A stretch of DNA of 64,000 nt, taken from Podarcis raffonei (taxonomy: Eukaryota > Chordata > Lepidosauria > Squamata > Lacertidae). Shown here one piece after another: positions 10,597 through 21,899 of this stretch. The stretch is from assembly GCF_027172205.1 (NCBI RefSeq), contig NC_070607.1, positions 64,752,831 to 64,816,830 of the forward strand, in the 5' to 3' direction. Position 1 is the stretch's first letter, and each line of letters opens with the position of its first letter. The translations under genes and the position numbers were made by a program. The notes beneath the pieces were generated by a model. That model was not told the origin of the DNA, ran no database searches, and was given only the letters and a program-made list of their open reading frames with translations.

Positions 10597-13440
10597 ATGG
10601 AGCAAACAGCATGCAGACCTAGTGGTGGGAGGAAAAAATCCTTAAATAAGAGACACGGGGGAATGATTAATGGACTTCAATGTCTGTACACTAATGCGCA
10701 AAGTATGGGAAATAAACAAGATGAGCTTGAGCTCTTGGTACAGCAAACTAAATATGACATAATAGGAATCACTGAAACCTGGTGGGATAAGTCCCACGAT
10801 TGGAATGTAATAATGGAGGGATACAATCTATTTCAGAGAAACAGACCAGACAAGAAAGGAGGAGGAGTGGCGTTATATGTCAGGGATGTGTATACCTGTG
10901 AAGAGATCCAAGATTTAGAACCTCAAAGCCAAAGTGAGAGCATTTGGGTCAAAATTAAGGGAGAGAAGAATAACAGTGACCTCATTGTGGGAGTTTACTA
11001 TAGATCACCAAGCCAAACGGAGGACATAGATGATGCCTTCCTGGAACAGATGGCCAAGCATGCAAAAGGAAGGGAGATAGTAGTAATGGGGGACTTCAAT
11101 TACCCAGATATTTGTTGGATGTCAAACTCAGCCAAGAGCATAAGGTCAAACAGATTCCTCACTGGCCTTGCAGACAACTTCATTGTCCAGAAAGTGGGAG
11201 AAGCAACAAGAGGAACAGCCATTTTAGATCTGGTCCTAACCAATGTTGATGACCTGGTTAGTGGGGTAGAAGTGGAAGGATCATTAGGCGCGAGTGATCA
11301 TGCTCTTCTGAAGTTTACTATACAGCGGAAAGGAGCAGCCAAGCATACTAGGACTCAATTTCTCGACTTTAAGAAAGCCGACTTCATAAAACTTAGGGAA
11401 GTGCTTGGTGAGATCCCATGGACAGTAATACTAAAAGGAAAGGGAGTTCATGATGGTTGGGAGTTTGTTAAGAGGGAGATAGTAAAAGCACAACTTCAGG
11501 CAATACCAATGAGACGGAAACATGGAAGGTGCCTAAAGAAGCCAGGGTGGCTATCTAAAGAACTTTTAACTGAGTTAAGATTAAAAAAGGATGTGTACAA
11601 AAAATGGAAAAGGGGGGAAACCACCAAAGAGGAATTCAAACAAATAGCCAGCACGTGTAGACACAAAGTCAGAAAAGCTAAAGCACAGAATGAACTCAGG
11701 CTTGCTAGAGAGGTTAAAAGCAACAAAAAAGGCTTTTATGGGTATGTTCGTAGCAAAAGGAAGAACAAAGAAACAGTGGGGTCACTCAGAGGAGAAGATG
11801 GTGAAATGCAAACAGGGGACACAGAAAGGGCTGAACTCCTCAATGCCTTCTTTGCCTCAGTCTTCTCCGATAAAGAAAACAATGCCCGACCTGAAGAATT
11901 TGGAGCAAATGATTCAGCAGAGGAAACACAGCCCAGAATAACTAAGGAGATAGTACAAGAATACTTGGCTAGTCTAGATGTATTCAAGTCTCCAGGGCCA
12001 GATGAACTGCATCCAAGAGTATTAAAAGAACTGGCAGATGTGATTTCAGAACCACTGGCAGTCATCTTTGAGAATTCCTGGAGAACAGGCGAAGTCCCGG
12101 CAGACTGGAAGAGGGCAAATGTTGTCCCTATTTTCAAAAAGGGGAAAAGAGAGGACCCAAATAATTACCGCCCAGTCAGTCTGACATCAATACCAGGGAA
12201 GATTCTGGAGCAGATCATTAAGCAAACAGTCTGTGAGCACCTAGAAAGGAATGCTGTGATCACCAATAGTCAGCATGGATTTCTGAAAAATAAGTCATGT
12301 CAGACTAACCTGATCTCGTTTTTTGACAGAATTACAAGCCTGGTAGATGAAGGGAACGCAGTGGATGTAGCCTACCTTGATTTCAGCAAGGCATTTGACA
12401 AGGTGCCCCATGATATTCTTGTAAAGAAGCTGGTAAAATGCGGTCTTGACTTTGCTACCACTCAGTGGATTTGTAACTGGCTGACTGACCGAACCCAAAG
12501 GGTGCTCATCAATGGTTCCTCTTCATCCTGGAGAAGAGTGACTAGTGGGGTGCCACAGGGTTCTGTCTTGGGCCCGGTCTTATTCAACATCTTTATCAAC
12601 GACTTGGATGATGGACTCAAGGGCATCCTGATCAAATTTGCAGATGACACCAAACTGGGAGGGGTGGCTAACACCCCAGAGGAGAGGATCACACTTCAAA
12701 ACGACCTTGACAGATTAGAGAACTGGGCCAAAACAAACAAGATGAATTTTAACAGGGAGAAATGTAAAGTATTGCACTTGGGCAAAAAAAATGAGAGGCA
12801 CAAATACAAGATGGGTGACACCTGGCTTGAGAGCACTACATGTGAAAAGGATCTAGGAGTCTTGGTTGACCACAAACTTGACATGAGCCAACAGTGTGAC
12901 GCGGCAGCTAAAAAAGCCAATGCAATTCTGGGCTGCATCAATAGGAGTATAGCATCTAGATCAAGGGAAGTAATAGTGCCACTGTATTCTGCTCTGGTCA
13001 GACCTCACCTGGAGTACTGTGTCCAGTTCTGGGCACCACAGTTCAAGAAGGACATTGACAAACTGGAACGTGTCCAGAGGAGGGCAACCAAAATGGTCAA
13101 AGGCCTGGAAACGATGCTTTATGAGGAACGGCTAAGGGAGCTGGGCATGTTTAGCCTGGAGAAGAGGAGGTTAAGGGGTGATATGATAGCCATGTTCAAA
13201 TATATAAAAGGATGTCACATAGAGGAGGGAGAAAGGTTGTTTTCTGCTGCTCCAGAGAAGCGGACACGGAGCAATGGATCCAAACTACAAGAAAGAAGAT
13301 TCCACCTAAACATTAGGAAGAACTTCCTGACAGTAAGAGCTGTTCGACAGTGGAATTTGCTGCCAAGGAGTGTGGTGGAGTCTCCTTCTTTGGAGGTCTT
13401 TAAGCAGAGGCTTGACAACCATATGTCAGGAGTGCTCTGA
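10597..13440 (+). CDS. CR1 ORF2: endonuclease and reverse transcriptase
   Basis: An uninterrupted 947-codon frame, the usual full length for CR1 ORF2; the frame is open further upstream, but 10597 is the first ATG with sensible context, and 10663 is an alternative. Residues 25-240 form the apurinic-type endonuclease: Asn33 in [13 protein letters not shown], Glu60 in ITETWW, Asp166/Asn168 in GDFN, and SDH at 233-235. The reverse transcriptase follows, with [35 protein letters not shown], Asp595 in [26 protein letters not shown], and FADD at 681-684. The end carries the CR1 C-terminal region ([24 protein letters not shown]). All expected catalytic residues are present. It acts in target-primed reverse transcription, nicking DNA and copying the RNA there. 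Confidence 0.93.
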   Translation: MEQTACRPSGGRKKSLNKRHGGMINGLQCLYTNAQSMGNKQDELELLVQQTKYDIIGITETWWDKSHDWNVIMEGYNLFQRNRPDKKGGGVALYVRDVYTCEEIQDLEPQSQSESIWVKIKGEKNNSDLIVGVYYRSPSQTEDIDDAFLEQMAKHAKGREIVVMGDFNYPDICWMSNSAKSIRSNRFLTGLADNFIVQKVGEATRGTAILDLVLTNVDDLVSGVEVEGSLGASDHALLKFTIQRKGAAKHTRTQFLDFKKADFIKLREVLGEIPWTVILKGKGVHDGWEFVKREIVKAQLQAIPMRRKHGRCLKKPGWLSKELLTELRLKKDVYKKWKRGETTKEEFKQIASTCRHKVRKAKAQNELRLAREVKSNKKGFYGYVRSKRKNKETVGSLRGEDGEMQTGDTERAELLNAFFASVFSDKENNARPEEFGANDSAEETQPRITKEIVQEYLASLDVFKSPGPDELHPRVLKELADVISEPLAVIFENSWRTGEVPADWKRANVVPIFKKGKREDPNNYRPVSLTSIPGKILEQIIKQTVCEHLERNAVITNSQHGFLKNKSCQTNLISFFDRITSLVDEGNAVDVAYLDFSKAFDKVPHDILVKKLVKCGLDFATTQWICNWLTDRTQRVLINGSSSSWRRVTSGVPQGSVLGPVLFNIFINDLDDGLKGILIKFADDTKLGGVANTPEERITLQNDLDRLENWAKTNKMNFNREKCKVLHLGKKNERHKYKMGDTWLESTTCEKDLGVLVDHKLDMSQQCDAAAKKANAILGCINRSIASRSREVIVPLYSALVRPHLEYCVQFWAPQFKKDIDKLERVQRRATKMVKGLETMLYEERLRELGMFSLEKRRLRGDMIAMFKYIKGCHIEEGERLFSAAPEKRTRSNGSKLQERRFHLNIRKNFLTVRAVRQWNLLPRSVVESPSLEVFKQRLDNHMSGVL

Positions 13441-13531
13441 TGGTGTTTCCTGCTTGGCAGGGGGTTGGACTCGATGGCCCTTGTGGTCTCTTCCAACTCT
13501 ATGATTCTATGATTCTATGATTCTATGATAT

Positions 13532-15030
13532 TCTGTATATAGGATGGGAAGTCATATTATTGCTGCATGTATACTGCTACTAAGAATGATTTCAAATACA
13601 CTGGTGTTGTTTCTTGTGAAACTAAGCAAGTCTGGTCCTGGCCAGCAATACCAGGAGTCAACTCTTAGGAGCCGAGGTCCCTTCGCTCCCCCCAATAAAA
13701 TATTTGAGTGGGCTGCCCCCCCAAAGTTGATGGGCATTGCCATTCAAATGGTGTATGTGTGCCTCATCTTGTGATCAATTATGTGGGGTGGGACTTATCT
13801 GCCTCCCAAATATTTTATTCAAGATGACACCCCTGCCAGAATGGGAAAGTAGTTGGCAATTCTTTAACAGCACTTTCTCTATGGGAAGCTAGTTAATGGT
13901 AGTCATCACCATTGTAATAATGTATTTCTCTAAATATCGACAAAACACTAAATATCTGCAGATCTTCATCTATTGAACTCATGATTTTCAGTGATCCATG
14001 AGGGATCAGGCACTGTTTGGGCATCAAAGTATTATAAGCTGATCATTGTAAGCTGGCCGATATAAACAGCTTCTGTTGTTTCCAATGGGCAAATTTCCCT
14101 TAAAAATCAGAGTAAGTAAATGACAATTCACCCCATATGTGCCAATGGTGCAATTACTTTTTCCACCTCCTTTCCTGATGGCTTGCAAAGGAACTGGCAC
14201 CCAGACTAAGACACAGTGATCTTGCCAGCTCCATCTTTCCCCCCACGAAAATATATTGCTTGTATTCTTTTGCCTCATTTAAATGGTGGGCAGCACGTTT
14301 TGCTAGAATCTCTAATGCTGGCAGAGCTGGTGTGATAATTTCCTCCATAGGGATGCTACTGACAGTGTTCCCAAGAAGAAATACATGTGGAAAACGTGTC
14401 AGAACTGAAAATCAGTGTCCATGTTACAGCTTAAAGATCCTCAGGCAGAAGCCAATTGCAGGTATATGGTACCCCACTCCTGGACCTTTCCTGGGAAGCC
14501 ATGGATTTTTATTTCTGTCACAATAGTTTCCACAAGTATTCCTCCATGGGATTCATTCCAAGAGCACTCTTATAGGGCAGAACATTACACTGGAATTGGG
14601 TCTCAGTGTAAACTCTGGCACAGGAGTTTTGTGACTGGCTTATAGCACTGGCAGTTGGGCATTGTGCCACATATATAGCTATTCCAGCCAAGGGGCATTC
14701 CAACTTTGTCTGTGAGTAGCGGCCATGCATGAGAACAAGCAGAGGATTTTCAACTGGGAAAATCAGATCTAGCAGCTGGGAGCATGCATGATTGACAGCC
14801 AGTAACTAGCTAAGCAAATAACCAATTACTATGTGTGAGTAAGAATCATGGCTTCACTTTAGGACATTATCAGTCAGGAGATGCATCACTGATGGGAATC
14901 ACCAAGGCATAGATTTTAAGCAGGCTATTGGGGTGTTTTGTCAAAATGTAATTCTCTTTAGTGCTTCCGAGAAGAGAGCCAGATTACCTGTTTATTGGGC
15001 ATTCACCCCGATTTACTTGCACAAAGTTTA
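13532..15030. other. Unassigned DNA downstream of CR1
   Basis: Short open frames only, none with family motifs; no recognised repeat. Confidence 0.5.
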
Positions 15031-15034
15031 TGCT

Positions 15035-15222
15035 AACTAAGTTTGGTATTGGTATGAGCTTTCATGTGCATGCACACTTCACAGATCTGAAGAAGTGTGC
15101 ATGCACACAAAAGCTCATACCAATAACAAACTTAGTTGGTCTCTAAGGTGCTAATGGAAGGAATTTTTTTATTTTGTTTTGACTACGGCAGACCAACACG
15201 GCTACTTACCTGTAACTAGTTT
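15035..15222. mobile_element. Palindromic reptile repeat (CACGAAAGCTCAT-type family)
   Basis: Two 46-bp arms, 15035-15080 and 15092-15137, are inverted copies with three mismatches around an 11-bp loop. The right arm runs on into GGTCTCTAAGGTGCTAATGG and ACGGCAGACCAACACGGC, a tail I recognise from widespread reptile repeats. It is non-coding. Pieces of what looks like the same family occur at 55.4 and 55.7 kb. Confidence 0.65.
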
Positions 15223-15252
15223 ATGCTGTGGTTGCACTGTACCACTGGCCAT

Positions 15253-15432
15253 CAGGACTGGCCCACCCATGAGGCAAGCTGAGGCAACATCATCAGGTGA
15301 CAGAATTCATTGGGGCAGCAGAGTCTGATACCAATCCTCTTTCCTTCTTGTTCCTGATGTAGATCTTCCCTCACCAGTTCTTTTCTGGTGGGGAGGGAAG
15401 TACCATTTTGCCAAATGTATAGGGCTGGCCCT
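15253..15432. mobile_element. Probable hAT MITE, family B (GGCAAGCTGAGGCAA type)
   Basis: Left end CAGGACTGGCCC and right end AGGGCTGGCCCT are roughly inverted, with the GAGGCAAGCTGAGGCAA text just inside the left end. Related text occurs near 21.7-21.9, 37.08 and 56.4 kb. No clear 8-bp duplication was found. Confidence 0.5.
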
Positions 15433-15439
15433 AACCAGC

Positions 15440-16090
15440 CTTCTTTGAACATTTGCTCTGAAATATTTCCAAGGAGGTTATGTGACAAAGAGCATTAATT
15501 CTGCATTCATTATTGTGTGCTGTTTATACATATTTCCATACTTTTCAGTGCTTTCCCCTGTTCGTTTCCTAACTTCAAAGGTCCCTTAGAAATGGATTTC
15601 TTGCAACTAAAGCAATAGAGTGCTTTAATCCACTATAACTGTGCATTCCCCAGTATGCGCTGGAACCTTTCCTGCAAAATGCTGACAGTCTGCAGACACT
15701 CTGAAAGTCTGGTTGGAGATGATAGATGTAAAATTGCATTATAACTTACCTGCCTGTAAGTTGGTATCAGGTGAGAGTGTTGCCTCTTGTGGAAAGTTAA
15801 ATGCTGTGCGGAAGAGTCCTCACACATCCTTACTTACTGTAGTTCACTTCTTCTCAGGGAGAAAAGAACTTAGCATCTCAGTTTCTGAGGGAACTATTTC
15901 AGGCAAAGGAAATCAAACAGTAGCTGTACAAGACAGTGTGTGGGTATTAATTGCACAGATCTCAAATTGCAGTTATCTAAGGTGGGGGCTCATCTTTCTT
16001 TGACTATGCTGCGTAAACCAACTCAATCATATTTCAACTGGAATTTGAACAGTTCTTTAACAGAGCATGATAAGCCCATATAACGCAACA
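15440..16090. other. Unassigned DNA
   Basis: No gene or repeat recognised. Confidence 0.5.
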
Positions 16091-16094
16091 GTGT

Positions 16095-16220
16095 TAGTCT
16101 AGCACTGGGGAGACCTGGGTTCAAATCCCCAGGCAAGCATTAACTTCACTGGGTACCTTGGAGCAATCACTTTCAGCCTAACCTACTTCACAGGTTGTTG
16201 AGGGAGAAACTGTGTCAGAG
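16095..16220 (+). mobile_element. MIR/CORE-type SINE fragment
   Basis: A box-B-like GGTTCAAATCCCC (about 16120) is followed by the CORE-like CTGGGTACCTTGGAGCAATCAC and CCTAACCTACTTCACAGG. The tRNA-like box A and the 3' tail are poorly preserved. Confidence 0.65.
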
Positions 16221-16439
16221 GTGAGCCACATATGCTGCCTATACTATACAGCACTTCTACAGGAAAAAGGGAAATCAAAAGCCTGCTGCATGCTTTCCTT
16301 GATCCTCCTTCCACTGCAGTTAGGCTGCGGGGTGGGGGGCAGCCTTCTACTGTAGGCAGTAGAAAGCTTTTTTCAAGCCTAATTGTTGTACAGGGGTACT
16401 TTGTGGGGAGGATTTCCAGCTGGGGAGCAAATGGTTAAT

Positions 16440-16820
16440 TCTTGAATCTAATTAAAATATAGTAGTGTGTCTCTGTTCTTTACTCTGTCCCTTCTGTTGC
16501 TGGCCTCTCTTGCCAGATATCAGTGTATTTCATATTCTTTATCAGCTACTCTTCCTAAACAGCAGTAATGCATATCCCAAACTGGCTGTTACAGGGGCAG
16601 GGTGTGTGTGTGTGTCCTGTCCCCAAGGTTGTAGCCACTGAGCAAAGATGGGAGCCCTCAGTCTCAGGGGCCAGATGGGCCCTCCGGTCCTCTTTATCTG
16701 TTAGGGACCAGGAGTGAGATTCCTCTTCATCAGCTAATAGAGGCAAGGACTCCAAACCAAAGGGCATGTGGGGTCAGCTTCAGAGATGCAGCTACCAGAA
16801 GAAACAACAGCTACAGCTGT
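16440..16820. other. Unassigned DNA with short (GT)n
   Basis: Contains a (GT) run at about 16605-16614; otherwise nothing recognised. Confidence 0.5.
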
Positions 16821-16821
16821 G

Positions 16822-17079
16822 AGTATTTTTTGCTCTATAAGACTCACTTTTTCCCTCCTAAAAAGTAAGGGGGAATGTGTGTGCGTCTTATGGAGCGAAT
16901 GCAGGCTGCACAGCTATCACAGATGCCAGAACAGCAAGAGGGATTGCTGCTTTCACTGCGCAGCGATCCCTCTTGCTGTTCTGGCTTCTGAGATCCAGAA
17001 TATTTTTTTTCTTGTTTTCCTCCTCCAAAAACTAGGTGCGTCTTGTGGTCTGGTGCGTCTTATAGAGCGAAAAATACGG
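16822..17079. mobile_element. TA-type MITE, CCGTATTTTT family, GACGCAC subtype
   Basis: The right end reads inwards CCGTATTTTTCGCTCTATAA and the left end TATTTTTTGCTCTATAA, inverted repeats with the outer left bases lost. Both inner arms carry AAGAC-type text, where the two other copies in this window carry AACAC. The middle holds a second imperfect palindrome around CAGAACAGCAAGAGGGAT and its inverse. It is non-coding. Confidence 0.75.
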
Positions 17080-17845
17080 TAGTTAGTACATGCAACACTA
17101 CATGTTTGGATTTACTTGCCCTTTACTATCAATTGTGAGTTTATATGCTTGGACGTGAAGATTTCAAGCAACCTTACTGGCCACAGGAGAGACATGGATT
17201 TTTGGTCAACAGACAAAACGCCACCAAAGAGGCAGATGCACCAATCAGAATGATGTATTGATGACCAGAATTCCAGGTTCAATTTAGGTTCTGATGATCC
17301 ACCTAAGAAGCAATAAGGTAGTTTAAGTAGAAGAAATTATGACAATGTTGTGGTAGCTAGGCGGGTGACAAGATGAGGGCCTGAAGGTATTCTTATGCCA
17401 AAACAAAAGGTCCAGAACCCATTGCTTTAATCAAATAATCATAATCTGAGGATTATCACTTTTCTGATACCTCTAATACATCAGTCTTAAAGCACAGATA
17501 CATCAACCAGATGGAAGGTAGATGGTGAAATGGAAAAATCCTGATGCTGTAGACTCTAAAGTAGGCAATATTTCACAAATCTCCCAGTCTCCTGGCTTTG
17601 AGCCCAATGCAATTATAAGCAATTATTTCTAACTGTTTTTGATGCTCAGCATGAGACACATTGGGCCTGCTTTTCCACCAGTCACAATAGGGCATTCCAT
17701 TGATTTCAGCAGTAGGTAGCGAGGTATGTGATTTTCCACCCAAATCCGTAGTTATATTCATTGGCCTAAGAGGACCAATTGTACTACTACAGGTAAACTG
17801 TAGATTGCAGAGGAATGCCACTGAGCACAACACCTATCTTGTAAA
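17080..17845. other. Unassigned DNA
   Basis: No exon or repeat recognised; a minus-strand open frame at 17573-17833 has no motif. Confidence 0.5.
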
Positions 17846-17846
17846 G

Positions 17847-18150
17847 CAGAGGTTTTCAACCTTTTCTGGGTCCACAGCTTCCTTGACCAACTACATTCTT
17901 TCTGCGGCGCCCCTGTGGGGCTCAGGAGCCCAGTTATATCACCCCTTGCCTGCAGAGCCAGCAGACCCTCACCCCTTTTCGAACACCCTCCCTTGTGGAG
18001 TGTTCCCTTAGCCTCCTCTCTCCTCCCCTCTCCTTGGGAGTTCTCTGAGCAGCCACAGATGCTGCCCTTGGTCTCTGAGCTGCCCCCCCCCCCGCTCCAA
18101 AGAGAGGTGCCTCCTCACACTGCCCCACAGGAGGAGGAGAGGAGGGAGAC
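17847..18150. mobile_element. Probable hAT MITE left portion
   Basis: Starts CAGAGGTTTTCAACCTTTTC, like the hAT ends CAGGGGTTCTCAACCTTTTT. A C11 run lies at about 18083-18094. The right end is not seen; an L2 fragment follows directly, so the copy may be cut off by it. Confidence 0.45.
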
Positions 18151-18300
18151 AGAAAGCTGGAACCATTGGTGGGCTGGATGTGGGCCTGTTAACCGAAGCT
18201 GAATCCTGATAATGCAGAGGTGTTATGTGTTCCATGTTCTTGACTCAAAAGGTTGGGGAGACAGGCCTGTTCTGTGTAGGGTTGCAGTCCCCAAGAAGGA
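18150..18300 (+). mobile_element. L2 LINE ORF fragment
   Basis: Around 18185-18235 the + strand reads a peptide like NRSLNPDNAEVLCVP (with a frame break), matching the NRLKLNPDKTEVL segment that follows the YADD box in L2 reverse transcriptases. It is short and eroded. Confidence 0.5.
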
Positions 18301-19490
18301 GCAGATCCATAGCATTGGCAACAGAGGAGGAGGGAGGATGCTTCTCCCTTAATTCCAACCACCAAGTTTACTGTCTCCAAACAGATTGAAACAAACCCAT
18401 TTGATATTTTGGTCCAAAATAGGCACATTTCTTTATTTGACTGGAGGGAGTAGGACAGCTTTTTCAAAACACAAATATAGCTGCTATCTTGTGCAAGAGG
18501 GACTTGGGATTTCCTGAAATGAGTTAAGTGGCCCGCAGAAGCCAGGAGAAAGCTGCACTTTCTTGCTCATTTTGGGATATCCTGACTCCCAGAGCCACTG
18601 CATGAATAAAGATGACATGTGTGGTGGGAATAGAGCCATCAGCTCAGCATCCTGCTCCAGCAGTCCTTAGAGAGACCATGAACTTGGCAGGGCTGATGTT
18701 GCATAAAAACAGCAGAAAGAGACTTGTGAGGCTTTCTGCATCTCTGGGACACTTTCTACATGCAATATGAGAACCAATTAGCAATCCATCCAGGGCACCA
18801 TCCGGATGAATAGTGAACCAAATCAGTTAGCAACTGCAGAACAGCAGAAGGAATACAGTACATTTCCAGTTTTCAACAAGTTTGTAGAAGCGACTTCTTC
18901 CCTATAGCAATCTACACAATATACAAAAGTTCTCTTTTTACAAGACAGGCTAATTTTAAAAATACCCTTTCAAATCAGCAAGCATTAGTGGCAGGTCAAG
19001 CAACTTCTGTGCTGTCAAAATAAGGAAATATGAAATTCCTCAGTTGGCTATTTGGAAGGTAATTTTAGAATGTTTTGATGGATACTAATCCTGTGTGTCA
19101 CTCTAGCATCACCCAGTGTCTCCTAACCTGATCACAAGACACTCAGAAGTGTAGCCTTTGTCCTCTTCATGCTGTCAGGAACTGACAATCCAAAACTTCT
19201 AGAGGCATGAGGTTGCCAGATACTGTTGGTTCTGTTTGTCAGCTCTCTGGGGCATAAGCACAGTCTTTGATCAATGCTCTTTGATCAGACATCTTAACAT
19301 TGATAAATGCTTTCTCTCCTGTTGCCCACTGCTTTAGCTTCTCATATGCTGTTTAGATATCCTTCAGGGAGAAAGCTGTGTAGAGAGCCCAAATGTGTCA
19401 GTATAATTCCTAAGGCAAGGGTCCAGAAGGGGTTTAACAGAACCGGATAGAACTTCCAGGAAGCGGGTGTTAGCATGCCAGTGGCAAGTA
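18300..19490. other. Unassigned DNA
   Basis: No gene or repeat recognised. Confidence 0.5.
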
Positions 19491-19494
19491 CCTT

Positions 19495-19625
19495 CCAAAG
19501 ATATAACATCACAGAGATGGAAGGCACTTCAAAGGCCATCTAGTCTGCTCCCCTATCAATGCAGGAAATCCACTGCCCAGTGACTCTTCAGCCTCTACAT
19601 GTGATACTGACATGCTACCACAGTA
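19495..19625 (-). mobile_element. CR1 3' end, short old copy
   Basis: The text GATGGAAGGCACTTCAAAGG followed by CCATCTAGTCTGCTCCCC is the reverse complement of the CR1 3' UTR, as also seen at 22976. No octamer array remains. Confidence 0.6.
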
Positions 19626-19649
19626 CATGGTGGAGTGTAGTTCAAACAT

Positions 19650-20045
19650 TAGGAACATAAGAAGCTGCATAACACCCAAGTCTCAACATTCTCCATCTTG
19701 CTGAGTACTGTCTCTGCACTGATGGGGAATGGGTTTCCTGGGTTTCAAACTGGGGCATCTCCCAGCCATATTTGAAGATGCAGGGGATCCAGCCTGGTAC
19801 CTTCTGTATGGCAAGCATGTTTTCTACTTCTGAGCTGCAATCTTTCCCTATTACATAGCAAACTGCCTTATACCAAGTCAGACCATAAGTCCATGTAGCT
19901 CAATATTTTCTACACTTATTGTAAGTGGCTACCCAGGGATTTGGTCAGGCATTTTCCCCAGCCCTATCTGGAGAAATCAGGGATTCAGCCTAAGACCTTC
20001 TACATGCAAAGTGTGTGCTTGACCACTGAGCTATGGCCCTTGTCT
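19650..20045 (-). mobile_element. Two adjacent tRNA-derived SINEs
   Basis: Two same-orientation copies lie end to end (about 19650-19850 and 19852-20045). On the minus strand the second begins with a tRNA-like head, GGGCCATAGCTCAGTGGTC (box A), followed by TGCATGTAGAAGGTCTTAGGC, and ends near TTCCTATGTTC-like text. The first is the more eroded. The family is the common reptile SINE also seen at 9550; I do not assign a library name. Confidence 0.7.
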
Positions 20046-20264
20046 ATTATTCCTTGTGTTCTGTTCTGGTTTATTGATATACCATGTTTTGGCCAAAAGG
20101 CACCCCAAGCAGCAGATAGAGAGGGGTAATGGATACCTGGGTGCTAAAAAAGACACACACATGACCAAAGATGGACACAAGTGGTTCCTAAACCTGATAT
20201 TTGGTAAAGGTGCAGAGGACATTAGCAATTTAGCATCCCAAAGGTGGCTTGTCATATTGTTCTT

Positions 20265-20700
20265 TTTTCTTTTAAAGAAATCTTTTTATTGAAAGATTTT
20301 CATGGATAACAACAGTACATACAATGTCTCTGTTTTCAATTCATAGAGTCCTTTCTACAGGTTGATTACATTCAATGTGAGACATTGCTGTCATAGACAT
20401 TGTGAGGTTACGGGGGAGAGAATGGAGGAGTAGGGGGGAGAAAGAAGTGTGAGTAATGATCTTTCATACTTTTGCTTAGTGTATGTGTAGGGTCACGAGG
20501 ATAGGTTCTTTATTTGTCTATCTGTTTGCTTTTGTTGGCGATGCAAGAGGTTGGAGAGCCCAGAGCATGGTTGGTTGCATTCAGTTGATTGCAATGAGTT
20601 TTCTTTGTGTGAGAGGGGGGTGGGGGTTGTTGGGTCAAATTACGGTAGCTATATTGATTTGTATGCTGCTGGGGGTTTTATGTTGTTGCATTGTTGGGCT
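20265..20700 (-). mobile_element. Possible L1 3' UTR, minus strand
   Basis: Begins with TTCTTTTAAAGAAATC and TTTTTATTGAAAGATTTTC, like the reverse complement of a squamate L1 3' end, followed by a G/T-rich non-coding stretch. No ORF2 text is seen, so the call rests on the terminus alone. Confidence 0.35.
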
Positions 20701-20704
20701 GTTG

Positions 20705-20945
20705 TGAGCCAGTGTGGTGTAGTGGTTAAGAGCGGTAGTCTCGTAATCTGGTGAACCAGGTTCGCATCTCCGCTCCTCCACATGCAGCTGCTGGGTGACC
20801 TTGGGCCAGTCACACTTCTCTGAAGCCTTTCAGCCCCACTCACCTCACAGAGTGTTTGTTGTGGGGGAGGAAGGGAAAGGAGAACGTTAGCCGCTTTGAG
20901 ACTCCTGAAGGGGAGTGAAAGGCGGGATATCAAATCCAAACTCTT
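20705..20945 (+). mobile_element. MIR/CORE-type tRNA SINE, well preserved
   Basis: The tRNA-like head has box A GTGTAGTGGTTAAGAGC and box B GGTTCGCATCTCC. The CORE follows as GGGTGACCTTGGGCCAGTCA, then CCTCACAGAGTGTTTGTTG and the tail AGCCGCTTTGAGACTCC with GGCGGGATATCAAATCC. This is the best copy of the family in the window; others are at 16.1, 34.4 and 40.1 kb. Confidence 0.8.
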
Positions 20946-20959
20946 CTGTATACCTTGTC

Positions 20960-21700
20960 ATATAGTTGTGAGCATGATCCTGAGAGAACAATCCTATGCA
21001 CACTTAACTGTGGTCATGATCCATTAAACGCAAAGGGGCTGGCATCTTCAAAGCTTTAATTATCTCTTACTACCACCTTTATAAGACAGCCCGCCCCTGC
21101 CATTTCCATTCTTGTGAAATAATTTATCCACACTGCTATTTCATCTACTCACGTCACACAGATTTAATAGGGCTAATTCATGGACGATTATGACTTTCTT
21201 GCAGCTCCAGGATTTAATCCAGTAACAAATTTATTAAATGTGTATCATCATAGCTAATTTATTACTCGTCTATCAAGGTCACAAGATGAGTTCACAGCAG
21301 AGATCAGACTAAAAAGAAAAGATTCATTATTGCACCACCCACCCAACCATTAGCGTTCCAACTTGTTACACAACATTTTAAATCCAGATAGGGAATCTAG
21401 ATTAAACCTTCTAATCTCTGTGACATGCCAAAATTCTGTTTTTCTTCCAATATCCAGCAAATACAGATATCAAGCAAATTCCACTAACAAACAAGTATGC
21501 CAGCATCTGTCATCAGTCAACCACATTATGAATACTATGTTTCAGAAGGAATACTGGCTTCTGCCTCAAAACTAGCCAAAGAGAGACATTCTTCTGGCAG
21601 CGCTCTAGATCTGCACTGGCAGGATTGTCACCAGGCAGTTGGCAACTTATTTTACAGGCCCTGCCTGATTCTAGTGCTCTCCCTCCTCCCCACTACCCAT
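20960..21700. other. Unassigned DNA
   Basis: A weak fragment of the AATCCTATGCACACTTA repeat lies at 20990-21010; nothing else recognised. Confidence 0.45.
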
Positions 21701-21708
21701 GCGAAAAC

Positions 21709-21899
21709 AAGCAGCCAGCCCAAGGCATTTTGCTGCCTGAGACAAAGAACAAGATGGTGACACACACAAACCAAATTCCAGGTACAGAAACTGGCAGCTG
21801 AATTTTCTTTCCATCCCAGGAACACCTATGAGCAACAGGTTAGTTTCTGCCACTTGAGCCTACTGCCTCACTTTGCCTAATGGTTGGGCTGGTCTCTGT
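21709..21899. mobile_element. Probable hAT MITE, family B
   Basis: The left part reads CAGCCAGCCCAAGGCATTTT then GCTGCCTGAGACAAAG; the right part reads TTTGCCTAATGGTTGGGCTGG. These are inverted relative to each other and match the text at 15253 and 37080. The ends are approximate. Confidence 0.5.

Larger units (their letters stand above)
10224..13532 (+). mobile_element. CR1 LINE with intact ORF2
   Basis: The element contains the end of ORF1 (10225-10513), a complete ORF2 (10597-13440), a short 3' UTR and a terminal array of the octamer TTCTATGA (13497-13529), the CR1 hallmark. The 5' end is truncated inside ORF1; upstream sequence no longer matches CR1 before about 10224. CR1 elements move by target-primed reverse transcription and usually lack clear target duplications; none was seen. 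The intact ORF2 suggests a fairly recent insertion compared with the eroded CR1 at 23-25 kb. Confidence 0.93.
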
